Position numbers and translations under genes: made by a program. Positions 1-12,531 of a stretch of 64,000 bases of DNA are shown here, piece after piece; positions within the stretch are counted from its first letter, which is position 1; every line of letters starts with the position of its first letter. The stretch is from assembly GCA_012295275.1 (NCBI GenBank), contig CM022673.1, positions 20,412,913 through 20,476,912 of the forward strand. The letters run 5' to 3'. This DNA is from Chrysomallon squamiferum (taxonomy: Eukaryota; Mollusca; Gastropoda; Neomphalida; Peltospiridae). The notes under the pieces were generated by a model that searched no databases, was not told the origin of the DNA, and was given only the letters and a program-made list of their open reading frames with translations.

Positions 1-296
1 ATTCAATGTCAGCATTTAGACAAAGGAAAATTCTTTGTCTGCTAAACATATATTGATATATAATATTATTAATTTTAATTATAACAGTATTGTTATGAAT
101 AATTTTGTTTTAGCTTCATGAAATATACAGACAACACGAGAGCAACGGATTTTGTGATTTGAGCTGGTTATATAATCCTGTCTACGTCTTCTTACCATTA
201 CTAAAACGCAGTAAGCATAAACATAGCATAAATATTTATTTATAGTGGGTAACCGGTATTATTTCTTTATACGAATTTACACTCATTTTCTAAATT

Positions 297-340
<44 letters not shown>

Positions 341-508
341 TAATAATAATAACAACAACAACAACAACAACAACAATAATAATAATAATAATAATAATAT
401 ATTAAATAATTAATTAATTTTAATACTAAATATATCTTGAAATATTAGTAAGAAAAATATTCAGTAAAACCAAATAGCAAACAGAAGAGGTATCGGAGCC
501 TATTAACA

Positions 509-590
<82 letters not shown>

Positions 591-682
591 AAATCATAAC
601 TAAGACGAATTAAACCTGTAATACGATTTTAAAACTTATAATAATAATGACAGTATTCATAAACAAACAAAAATCTTCTCAC
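1..682. repeat. Flank/intron side of a PAN-gene copy, with microsatellites
   Basis: No gene is seen here. The stretch is a near copy of about 31640-32288, the first intron of the PAN-CCP-GON gene. It holds an AAT/AAC trinucleotide tract at about 300-400 and a pure TC tract at 512-588. The 70 bases between the TC tract and the PAN exon are almost identical in both copies, so the duplication is fairly recent. The remaining exons of this gene copy would lie to the left of the window. Confidence 0.8.
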
Positions 683-946
683 CTGCCTTCTTTCTGTAGT
701 AGACATTTCCAGCGCTCAGTTCTGAACCTTCAGACGACACGTAGATTTTCGAATTGAGCCGGCAAGTCTTGCTGTTTTTGTTGTAGAAGAAAGAGGTGCA
801 ATTTGTGTAAAACCTGCTACACTTTATAGAACATTCTCCTGCATTTACATCGTTCGTTTTCACAGCTAAATTTCCATCAGATATTTTAACATCTGAATAA
901 TTTGGGTCTTTGATAAACAGAATGTTGTTTTCGGAAACGGAGGCCT
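683..946 (-). pseudogene. PAN/apple-domain exon of a paralogue, cut by window edge
   Basis: On the - strand this is a 264-base exon with an acceptor (TTCTACAG, 952-947) and a donor (GTGAGA, from 682), phase 1 at both ends. It encodes an 88-codon PAN/apple module with the cysteine pattern ECSIKC, TNC and KTC, and is the same exon as 32289-32552. Two defects are visible. The first cysteine of the domain is replaced by serine (VSEN instead of VCED). The signal-peptide stretch just upstream carries one extra base, so the likely start codon no longer reads into the domain. PAN domains are extracellular binding modules. The copy may still be expressed through another upstream exon, but I favour a decaying paralogue. 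Downstream exons lie outside the window. Confidence 0.65.
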
Positions 947-3216
<2,270 letters not shown>

Positions 3217-3349
3217 AACATATACACATACATTTTTTAACTACTGCAGCCAAATTTGTATGATCCAGAAACACAGAGAGGGAACAAAAATAATTTTAAA
3301 GAATCTTTAAATTGTCATATTAAAGATACATTTCTGGTTAATAATATAT

Positions 3350-3863
3350 GGCGAAGCTGCTGATTGTTATGCTAGGGCTAATGAGATGTTGAAGTGGGGA
3401 CTTAAAGGAACCTTTAACATCGATTTGTCAGGAACAGGACTCAGTGTAGGTCCTCAGGTTTAAAGAAACAGCTTTTTAATTTCGTTTCCCAATTAAGTTT
3501 TTTATTTATTTTTTTTTTTTTTTTTGTTAACTTACTCGATTTAGAGAGTAGTGTAATAATATTTACGAGTTATACAGAAAATTAACAATAATCTAGAATA
3601 AAATAATGATCAGCACATAAACTCAAGGTAGTCTGTATTGTAATAATGCTTTGGAATTATTGGTGTATTTATATTTTCTTCCTTCCACATGTATATGATA
3701 TCCGTCCGTTTATTTTCTAATTTTAGGAGGTGTTTATAGATATGGGTATATGTACAGCGCTGAAATTAAAAGGTGTGCAAACGACATCAAGATAGATGTC
3801 CGGTGCGGGAGTTTTCCTGGATTTTCTTTTCCTGAAGATCCGCTATTGTTGAATATATTTTAG
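3350..3863 (+). pseudogene. GON-domain relic (exons 2 and 3), plus strand
   Basis: Two exon remnants of a GON domain. The first (3350-3457) keeps the GEAADCYA start and the KGTFNIDLSGTGLSV core but lacks its 5' third and acceptor. The second (3727-3863) follows a TTTTAG acceptor and keeps SAEIKR, NDIKID and PEDPLLLNIF in register. One base is lost near the start of that exon relative to 40859-40999, which shifts the frame. The first GON exon is absent. GON domains are about 200-residue cysteine-rich modules first defined in ADAMTS9/20 and GON-1. This is a dead fragment of the same family as the intact gene at 28338-32604, but in the opposite orientation. Confidence 0.75.
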
Positions 3864-6194
3864 CCGCAAGATTGTTGCAATCGTTAATATTTTCTAGATT
3901 TTCACTGCTTTTAGATGGAACATACGATAATCGGTGATACTGCACAAACGCACAAATATTTTAACGAATTTTATTAACTGTTTATTACAGCTTGTTTTTA
4001 TCAAAACCAGATGATTTTGGTTATTGTTTCCAGCATGGGTTTAATAGCTTCGAAGTACAGGGCAAATATGAATACTAGATTTTCATTTTATTGATGTAAT
4101 TATACTTCTGACACATTTTAATTCCTTCAGACGCAAGTCCTGCCCGTCGAGAAATAAAGATAAAGTGGATGAAATAGAATATAAGGGAAGACAGAATAAG
4201 TCATTGTATTTAAAATGATGACAACACAAATATGTAATCAGAAAACTTTGTCGTTAGTATAGGGATTTACTTCAGTATTTTGCACATGCGAATCACTGAA
4301 GACTGGCACCCTTCTCTTTTATTTCACATTTAATAGCTATTTTATTTCTGTTCAAAACTGGGGTTTTTATCTTCTTTGTTCCTAACATTTTAGTTTGGCT
4401 TATCTAAAAAGACAGCCATTTGTTTCACTCTATCTAATTTACAACACGTTCTTATTCTTAGTTAATTTAACGATATATTTTCTTAGCGGCAACGATAACT
4501 TTCCAATAGACTCGTAAGATTTTGTCTATACAAATATTATAATTAAAAGCGGAATAAATAACCCAACCCATTTGCAAATATGTGACATTTAAGAAACATT
4601 CTAGAAACATATAAGACAAATTAATAGCATGATAAACAGAATATTTCCATAAATAACATTAACTAAGATTATGTGAAACAAAAATTAAAAGGAAAATGCA
4701 CTTATCTGTAACTTAATGATTTTTATCGTGTAAATAAATTACAAAGAATGAAATCGCTTGGATAATTAATTACACTATAAAGTAAGAACAAAAGTTATTG
4801 ATATTTGAATTAGGTCATCACAGTGCTGAAATAAAAACATTAAAAGTGTACTGTTCCTAGTGTTGTTGTTATTGTTGTTGTTGTTATTTATTTACTGATT
4901 CATTGATTTCTTGATGTTGTTTATCTTCTTCTTTTTGTTATTTTTCATTATAATTTTATTTTATTCTTATCTATTTTGCTTTATTCTTATTAATTTTAAT
5001 TTTTTTCTCCTAAAATACCGTTGTCATCATAATGTAGCGATATACAGATTGTTTCGTTTAATTTGTATTTGTTACAAGTTTATTAATTGTTTGGAAAATA
5101 CTCGACTTAAAAAGTTAAAGTCATAATTATAATAAAATAAGTAAATAAAAAACAAAACAATAAGAACAACAATAACAACAACAACAATAATAATAATCAT
5201 AATAATACTAAACAATAAATAATAACCATTATTTTTATAATATTGAACCTAGTATTCGAATAAATGATCGATATCTATTATGAAAATTTCTTAAGTTACG
5301 TTAGAAAATACAGTTGAAGAACAATGCAGGTATATCAATGCAGGTATATACCTGAAAGCTTAAATCTTTAAGGGATTAAATTAAAAAGGAAACTAAAAAG
5401 CACTCTTCCATTTAAAAAAATATATCAAATTTTCTTTTAGCAGCAGAAAAGAAATGTATTGGATTTTGAAAAAAATATTAACAGTGAAAGAATAAACAAA
5501 TGACCCAGTCGAAGTGTAGTGCCTGTCCCCTAAACAAGGTTATTTTAATATGAATACTATAATGAGATTAATTCTAGTTACAGTCATAAAGCATAGCTAC
5601 CACTTCAAAGAGATCTGTTTCCGTTTCATTCAATCACTTTCACCTGAGACGTGGATGTACTAATGGCTTACGATTTGAAGTCAGTGTGGTGTCAAAAAGC
5701 AAAACAAACGTCTTTTGGAAATTTCCGTTAATACGGCCTACTTGAAGAACATAACTTCTTCTACTTTGAAAATGTTTTCTTTAATTGAATTAATCCCTGG
5801 AACATGAGTCCGAGACCGTTATCAGTAACAGCCACAAAGCATAGCTGAAATATACTGTAGAGATCTGCACAAGAGACAGAGGTGCGAGTGAAGAAACTAT
5901 TAATTCCGAAACTGTTAGAAGTCATAATAACAAGTCAAAAAATCAAAATTGAAAAGGAAAACAATTGTTGCTGCAACGTTCTCTCTGCAAATAAATGACA
6001 GTTCGCTTACATTAAGAAATCGAGTTATAAAAATACTATTTTATCATTTTTCGTGTGTAAAATGATAAAGAATTACTGCTCTCTTCTGTGATGCTTACGC
6101 AAAAAAACATTCTGATTTATAATTGGATGAATAATGTATCGACATAATGATTAGCTAATCTTCCATTTATTGAAATGATAAATGTAAACAGACG
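3864..6194. other. Intergenic duplicated flank upstream of GPCR1
   Basis: No convincing gene. Parts recur at about 17200-22150, 41000-49800 and 56700-59370, including a block beginning with GCAGCAGAAAAGAAATG (about 5440) that is present once in all four receptor units. That block follows an acceptor-like T-rich stretch ending in AG, but it has no open frame common to the copies. The rest is AT-rich with AAC/AAT tracts near 4860-4890 and 5160-5210. Confidence 0.6.
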
Positions 6195-6275
6195 CATGAC
6201 TATTTAGTAGGCGGAGTTTATTTTCAAAATATAAAAGCATTCATTTTGAAGTATCAGCAGTGTTGAAGCGTCTCA
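6195..6275 (+). promoter_or_regulatory. Distal duplicate of GPCR core promoter
   Basis: Contains CATGACTATTTAGTAGGCGG, then TATAAAAG at 6230-6237, then the initiator-like GTATCAGCAG about 25 bases later. The same ordered block precedes each receptor gene. This copy is followed by an AAT/GAT trinucleotide tract (6284-6395) and the start of a UTR exon, but that exon has no GTAAGT donor before the block begins again at 6718. It is therefore a tandem duplicate of the promoter in front of GPCR1. Confidence 0.65.
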
Positions 6276-6289
6276 GATTAAAATAAATA

Positions 6290-6321
<32 letters not shown>

Positions 6322-6717
6322 GATAATGATGACGATGATGATGATAATAATAATAATGATAATAATAATAATGATGATGATGATAATAATGATAAAGATC
6401 ATTTCAATAATTTCGTTTTTAAATTCAGTCTTATGTGGATATTGGAAAAACTTGCATTTCCTTCTGTGAAATCTGTTAGAAATAATAATAACATGTAACA
6501 AAAATCGAAAACTGAAAAGGAAAACAAAAGTTGCTGCAACGATTCCTCTCTGCAAATGAATGCCACTTCGCTAACATTAAGAACTCCAGTTATCAAAATT
6601 TTTGGTTTATAGAGTGCCAAAGCCACACAAAAAACCATTCTGATGCGAAAAACCATTTTCATTTATGATTGGATGAAAAATATATGGACATTTATTGAAA
6701 TGATAAATACAGAGACA

Positions 6718-6930
6718 CATGACTATTTAGTAGGCGGGGTTTATTTTACGAATAAATATAAGAGCATTCATTTTAAAGTATCAGCAACGTCTCAGATTAA
6801 AATAAATATGTAAATAATAATAATAATAATAAAGACGATCTCAATAATTCAGTCTTCTGTGGATTTGGAAAAAAATTCATTTTCTTCTGCGACAGTGAAT
6901 CTGTAATACGTAACAAGGTAGTAGAAAGCT
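6718..6930 (+). promoter_or_regulatory. GPCR1 core promoter and 5' UTR exon
   Basis: CATGACTATTTAGTAGGCGG is followed by a weakened TATA box (TATAAGAG, 6757-6764) and an initiator TCAG at 6781. A transcribed leader then ends in AGAAAGCT, with a strong donor GTAAGTATTA at 6931. The matching acceptor is at 7541-7542, 13 bases before the receptor ATG. The other three receptors share this structure. The promoter assignment is inferred from conservation and motif order. Confidence 0.7.
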
Positions 6931-7189
6931 GTAAGTATTATACTGATATTATAAATGAGATTGTAAAGCGTATGTAGACTAAATAATTTAATAAAGAAAT
7001 AAAGTAATTTTCATAAATATAATAATTCGAATTAGTTTTGGCGTTGTTATTGTTGCTGTTGTTGCTGTCGAAGTTCATGTTTTATTTCGTTCACAGTGAT
7101 GTCATTGTTATTGAAGGCAATTCCTTTATATTTCAATTCCGAGTATTTCTGACGTTTAAATGTTGCGGAAATTAGTTTTCAGTGGAAAC

Positions 7190-7353
<164 letters not shown>

Positions 7354-7555
7354 AATCAACATGACAAACCACTTCAAAATCGAAATAGAATCCTTATAGT
7401 TCTTCGCAACACAAACTTTGTAATAAATATGATCACAAATACTGATGTTTTAACTTTTCTCTGTGATAGAATATTACATTTCTCTTTCTAATTTTGTTTA
7501 AAATATACAACTTTACACGTATCTTATTGACTTCTTTTTCAGTTTCAGTATAAAG

Positions 7556-8571
7556 ATGAGCAGCGAGGAATATGACTGTGAAGCTATTTACAACAAATTA
7601 GCAGCTTCTTCACCAGCGCCTCTGACTGACACTCAGATAGAACTCTATTGTGTATTTCAGCTCTTTTTATTGCTGTTACAATAACTGGTAACAGTCTCGT
7701 TATAACATCTATATTAAAATTTCCTTACCTGCGCAAACGTCAGAACGTCCATGTGGCGGTACTGGCTCTAGCAGATATGGGTCTGGCAATTTTCGTCATG
7801 CCTCTTCACATATATGAAAGATGGAATGGAAAGTTTGATTTGCCACAATGGGTTTGTGTCTTCAGAAATATTTTTGATGGTGCTTTGAATCAGATTTCCA
7901 TCTTAAATCTGTGCATTCTTTCCGTCGAGCGCTATCTTGCTGTTTGCCGCCCTTTCACTTATCAGAAAATTACTCCCACCATAACTGCATGTACAGCAAT
8001 TTTTAGCTGGGCTTTTCCTTTGTCTACTATGGCAGTTTACTTCGGTCCTGGAATGAACGTGATTGGAATGGAAGATTATGATTTCTGTGTTTCGAAAGCA
8101 CAAATCTGTTTGTATCTTCAGACTGAATGGAGTATGTATGTACACGTCGTGTATGTTGCCGCTGTACCAATGACGATTATTCTGATCCTCTACGTGAAAA
8201 TATTCCAGAAGGCAAAAGAGCACGCCCGTGCAATCCGATCTTTGACCGTTACGGAGGATGATAAGAAAAATAGAAAAGCTTTTACAGGAAACACGAAGGC
8301 AGCTCGCACAATCTCAGTTATTGTTGGCGTGTTCTATTTCTGTTGGTTGCCTCTTCTCATTCTTTCTATGGTGGATGCTAGTACTGAATACCAAGTCATT
8401 CCGACTATAATTATGATTTTGTTTCTTTGGCTGGCATATCTAAACTCGTTGATGAATCCATTCCTGTATTATCTGTTCAGTCAGGATTTCAAAACAGCTT
8501 TCAGGCAGATTTTCAATTGCAAGCCAAGAGCAGTTACAGACATAACTTTAGCACCTACAAACACTGCTTAG
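7556..8571 (+). pseudogene. GPCR copy 1, class A aminergic-like receptor with a frameshift in TM1
   Basis: A receptor gene 1016 bases long, one base shorter than intact copies 2 and 3 (1017). The ATG follows an acceptor by 13 bases and encodes the family N-terminus (MSSEEYDCEAIYNKLAASS). At about 7660-7672 one base is missing from CTCTTTTTATTG (CTCTTCTTTATTG in copy 2), so the frame from the ATG stops after about 40 codons in TM1. From 7667 onward everything is open and well conserved: LALAD in TM2, D3.32 (FDGALNQ), ERY, P5.50, FYFCWLP, WLAYLNSLMNPFLYY and helix 8. TM6 (LLILSMVD) and ECL2 differ from the other copies, so it diverged as a real receptor before the lesion. It may be a recent pseudogene, a polymorphic null allele or a sequencing error in a T-run. 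Confidence 0.85.
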
Positions 8572-9253
8572 TAAAAAGAATTTCATAACATATATACATA
8601 TAATTATATCACTAGTGAAATAGTATACTGTTATTGTTGTTGTTGCTGTTCTTGTTTTTGAGGGGTTTTTGGTTGTTGTTGTTTTTTGTTTTTTTTATTT
8701 TATAGTTGTCTTGATACGTAGAATTTTTTTATTTGTAAAATCAATGTTAAATGTTTCGATTAATGACATTTTATTCATTATGAATTTGTTTCGTGAATAA
8801 TTCTGCTTTTATTTTGTTAGAAATTAATTATATTAATAGCAATAATGCATGGCTGAACAAATCCTTCAAGAAATGTAGAGAACATAAAGTATACATCACT
8901 GTAGCATTGCAAGACATAGCAGTTAGGGTCGCGCGGATTGTAACTTTTAAAATAACGTTAGTGTACAATTTTGTACTAGATTCAAAACTCATTCAGAATG
9001 CAAATAAGAGGTAACGTTATAGTCCGAAACCTACGTTACCTACATTCTGTATTCTAGAAAGTAAAAGCTCCGCACTTATTTTTGTAATTGCATTCACGAA
9101 TTTTAGATCATATGTACATACATAAACACACATACAAATATACATAATCTATGTACATTGTAATGAATTGTAATATATCTTATTTTTGATTCAATAAAAC
9201 AGTACGAATTTCCTGAAAACTAGAAATAGTGCGAGAACAGGCTACATATAACA
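8572..9253. other. GPCR1 3' flank
   Basis: No gene. A conserved segment at about 9025-9105 (CGAAACCTACGTTACCTACA, then a GTAAAAGCTCCGC motif) recurs downstream of GPCR2 (about 24750-24830) and GPCR3 (about 52350-52430). It could be 3' UTR or simply duplicated flank. Confidence 0.55.
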
Positions 9254-9440
9254 TACAGAGGTACCTCGAGTTACGAGTGCTCCAACTTACGAGTATTTCG
9301 AGTTACAAGCAGCAGCACGTTAGATTTTGTCTTCGAGTTGCGAGCCAAAATCCGAGTCACGAGCGAACTTCAGACACGCCGGACAACACCACATTCGCCC
9401 AGCACCCCGCCTCTTACTCGTTTCGTCACGTGGTTGTAAC
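9254..9440. mobile_element. Possible pogo/Tigger-like DNA transposon remnant
   Basis: Begins with CAGAGGTACCTCGAGTTACG and contains repeated CGAGTTACGAG-like words, which is the style of pogo/Tigger-type terminal regions. It is far more GC-rich than its surroundings and interrupts flank that is continuous in the duplicate at about 27270. No transposase frame and no second terminus are visible, so the family assignment is tentative. Confidence 0.4.
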
Positions 9441-9977
9441 TATATAACGGAAACAGTTGTCTGCTTTTTCTCTTTCTTTTTCCACATGTGGGAACAACAG
9501 CGGTGTTTTCAGCTGGCTCTGAAATTAAATATAATTGTGTATCAGATGAACAGTAAAGTACTTTAAATGTTTTCGAGAAAAGAGAAATTGTTTTAAAAAT
9601 CAACATTATGCAGTCTCTATCAACAAAAATTAAATCAGAGTACGTTTTCTTCATTCTATTTTCAAGCATTAAATTAAGTTCAAACTGAGTGGTGAATTGT
9701 CCAGTTTTGTTTGTAAATACATCGATAGTAATTTAGTACGTAAGAGTGTAGTAGAATTTACGTTTATCAAAATTTCATTAATAGATAAACAATAATAAAT
9801 AAACAAAAATTTATATCAGTGTTATTTGATATGTATTTTATATGTATGTATATTATTTTGAAAGAATATATGTACGTGTGTATACATGTATATATGTATG
9901 TATTATGTAAGTATATATAATTATGTGTAGTTTTGTATGTATGTATGATTGAGCGCATTGTGTGCATGTATTGTATA
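9441..9977. repeat. Copy of the PAN-CCP-GON 3' flank
   Basis: Matches 27275-28390 in order (ATAACGGAAACA, ACGTGGGAACAACAGCGG, GCTGGCTCTGAAATTAAA). The GTAT/TGTA repeats at 9840-9960 parallel those of 27780-28150. No gene of its own. Confidence 0.7.
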
Positions 9978-10104
9978 TAGAACATCCTCCAGACCACCCT
10001 CGGATCTAACTTTGTTTTCACTGCCAAATTTCCATCAGATATTTTAATATCTGAATAATCTGGGTCTTTGATAAACAGAATATTGCCTTCGCAAACGGAG
10101 GCCT
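9978..10104 (-). pseudogene. Fusion scar of PAN and GON exons (deleted PAN-CCP-GON copy)
   Basis: Reading leftward on the - strand: acceptor TTCTACAG (10110-10105), the first third of the PAN exon (ASVCEGNILFIKDPDYSDIK onward to AVKTK), then an abrupt join at about 10012 to a piece of the last GON exon (9978-10010, matching 28400-28430). Everything between, namely most of PAN, the CCP exon and GON exons 1-2, is gone. The signal-peptide frame upstream (ATG at 10156, reading MYLLIPVVFIQS) is intact. This is a duplicated gene removed by an internal deletion of about 4 kb. Confidence 0.75.
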
Positions 10105-10588
10105 CTGTAGAAAAAAATAAACTTTGAATAAAAACGACAGGTATGAGAAGATACATATTTCAGAAGGTGCGCAGTTAGCTGATTTGTGGTAAATGTCAGC
10201 TGTGTGTGATTTCTGACTGCTTTGACGTACAACAAATCGACTGCTTAGAGACATCGATTTAATAATAAATATTTCATTTACGCATTTTTTTTCCTATTGT
10301 TATAAGTTCACGTCTACAGCATATTTCAGTGGTTCTATGAAAGGTAGTAAAATGACAATTAAGATTTTAAAAAATAACGTGAACGGTTTTACTTAGAACA
10401 CATGCTCGATATGGCCAGTCTATTACAGTAATCGTACATATATTCTTTACTGAAATATCGAATTAGCTATAAAAAAAAAAAAATTATAAAATATTGAAGA
10501 AAAATCTGTTTAAAATAATGAAAGTAAACAGTAATATATTATTAAATAACTGAGGTATAAAATTTTCAGTTTTCATTAATGATAGCAA

Positions 10589-10622
<34 letters not shown>

Positions 10623-11079
10623 TAATAATAATAATTTTATTTATTTATTTATTTACTTACTTACTTACTTATTTATTTTTGTATTTGATTTTATTCATCA
10701 TTCCCCTAAACAAATGAATAATGTTTTCTGAATAACAGAGACAAATGCATTGCAATTGAATATCAATTAATATAAATGCGTTTATATTGTTGTATTGTGT
10801 ATGTGTTTTAACATCTTAAACTGTTTTGTCTTAATAGAAAATTCATAAAACCTGGATGTATTCAAAACAAACAAACAAACCAACAAAAACTAATAATAAT
10901 AATAATAATAATAACAACAACAACAACAACAACAATAATACTAACAAAAAGTATAACAAATAAAGAAAAAAATTAAAAGAATAAACATAAATAAATAAAA
11001 GAAGCAAAATATAACAAGTAACAACCAAGCACACACAAACACATACATATACACAACACAGAATAAATAAATAAATACA

Positions 11080-11126
<47 letters not shown>

Positions 11127-11620
11127 ACAATTAAATAAAATAAAAATATAAAAATATAACAACAGTAATGAAACAAAACACACATTCAAGCACACAGAAA
11201 GAAAAAAGAAAAAAGAATAACAACAGAACAAAACAACGAAAACTAAACAACAACAACAACAAAAATGTAGAGTTTTATAAACAATTATACGGGCTTATTG
11301 AATGCTAGAATTCTGTTTCGTTTTGTATATTTGTTAATTCGAAAGGTATCAGGATTCTAAAGAACATTTATGTTTATTCAGAACTAGGCGAATAACAGCA
11401 GCAAAACTATCGACTTTCACTGTAATATTCATGTTTGGTAATTTCATGCAGAGCGCTGAATAAGAAAAAACAAACATTTTGGAATCATACGAATCATCCC
11501 AATACATTTTATATACGTATCATTATTTTACAACGATTTTAATATTCTTCAAAAGTATTTATACATTTACTATAGCTGTAAGGTATAATATGCTATTTTT
11601 TGCAAAGTCAAGAATTATTA
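10105..11620. repeat. Upstream flank copy of PAN gene
   Basis: Corresponds to 32553-33847 and 33898-35880. Holds AAT tracts (10590-10633), ATTT repeats, and AAAT and ACAA repeats at 10880-11130. Reading frames are low-complexity only. Confidence 0.7.
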
Positions 11621-11624
11621 CATA

Positions 11625-12130
11625 TTAATGCTACGTACCATGCCATGGCTCAAAACAGGGGTGGTACAAAATATTAATTCAAAGATTAGGGTTGATAATG
11701 GTTTGCAACGGAGGCGCATAGACAAAACTAGAGGGTTAAACAAGATTTGTGGTATGGAGTTCCATATCAGAATCAAAACTTGTTCCAACTGGGTAAGCAT
11801 TACCGGCTGGTTCTGGTTACAACGTAAACGTCGTTCCATTTCATCCTAGACATGTTCAGCTGGTGAGAGGTCTTAAAAAGACTGTTACAACACGTGCAAT
11901 ATTTGGCCAGTTGTTGTACTTTTGTAATACGATGTTAAATCCCTGGGCTTGAACAAAGGGTAGGACCTCAGATCGAATGATTCATTTCGGTAGCGTTTAC
12001 CAGCCAAACTCCCATTAAACGACAAACTCGATCCATCCGTGATTTATGATACCATCTCAAACCATCACACTTCCGCCTCAAAACGGCTGACGTTAAATAA
12101 CGCAAGCGTCGACAAACCTGTCCCCTTGAC
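11625..12130 (-). mobile_element. Degenerate Tc1-like transposase (C-terminal half)
   Basis: On the - strand, broken frames keep the Tc1-family order: GGSVMV near 12065, LPFVQAQGFNIVLQ in the middle, and an uninterrupted C-terminal piece ending near 11670 (EMERRLR, TQLEQVLILIWNSIPQ, SMRLRCKPL). Several stops and frameshifts make it inactive. No terminal inverted repeats were identified. A shortened second copy lies at 35925-36260. Confidence 0.7.
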
Positions 12131-12531
12131 GTCAACATTGTAAATGAAACAACCGAATATTGTTATGTTGTTGAGATGAATCAAATGTGGACAGCATGCC
12201 TTTAGCATGGGTGTTGCCCTTTTGTTGATAACGTTTCCATAATCAGTTTATGAGTTTCGGTGTTTATGCTTGTAGCATATCAACCGAATGAAGATACTGG
12301 TTTTCAGAAAGATGCGGCATGACGTAATCTTCGTATTCTGTTAAACAGACGAGTTTTTCAGAGCTGCAGAAGTTTAAGCATCCATTGTGTGATTTTCATT
12401 TTCAAAAACAACGTGTGTGACTATCATGTGAACCCAACATTACAAGTCACGTCTTTGTGGGTGCTTGTTCCTGGGCTTCCGGACTGGTAATGTGGTTCAG
12501 TATCTGCTTCTGAGTACTGTCATCTGAAGTA
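12131..12531. other. Unassigned filler between transposon remnants
   Basis: Shared with 36262-36620 in the second copy. No coding similarity recognised. GC content is higher than in the flanks, so it is probably further transposon sequence. Confidence 0.4.

Noticed and set aside
7903-8223. Open frame on the - strand of GPCR1, with equivalents opposite GPCR3 and GPCR4
   Set aside because: Antisense shadow of conserved receptor codons; no start context, splice signal or domain.
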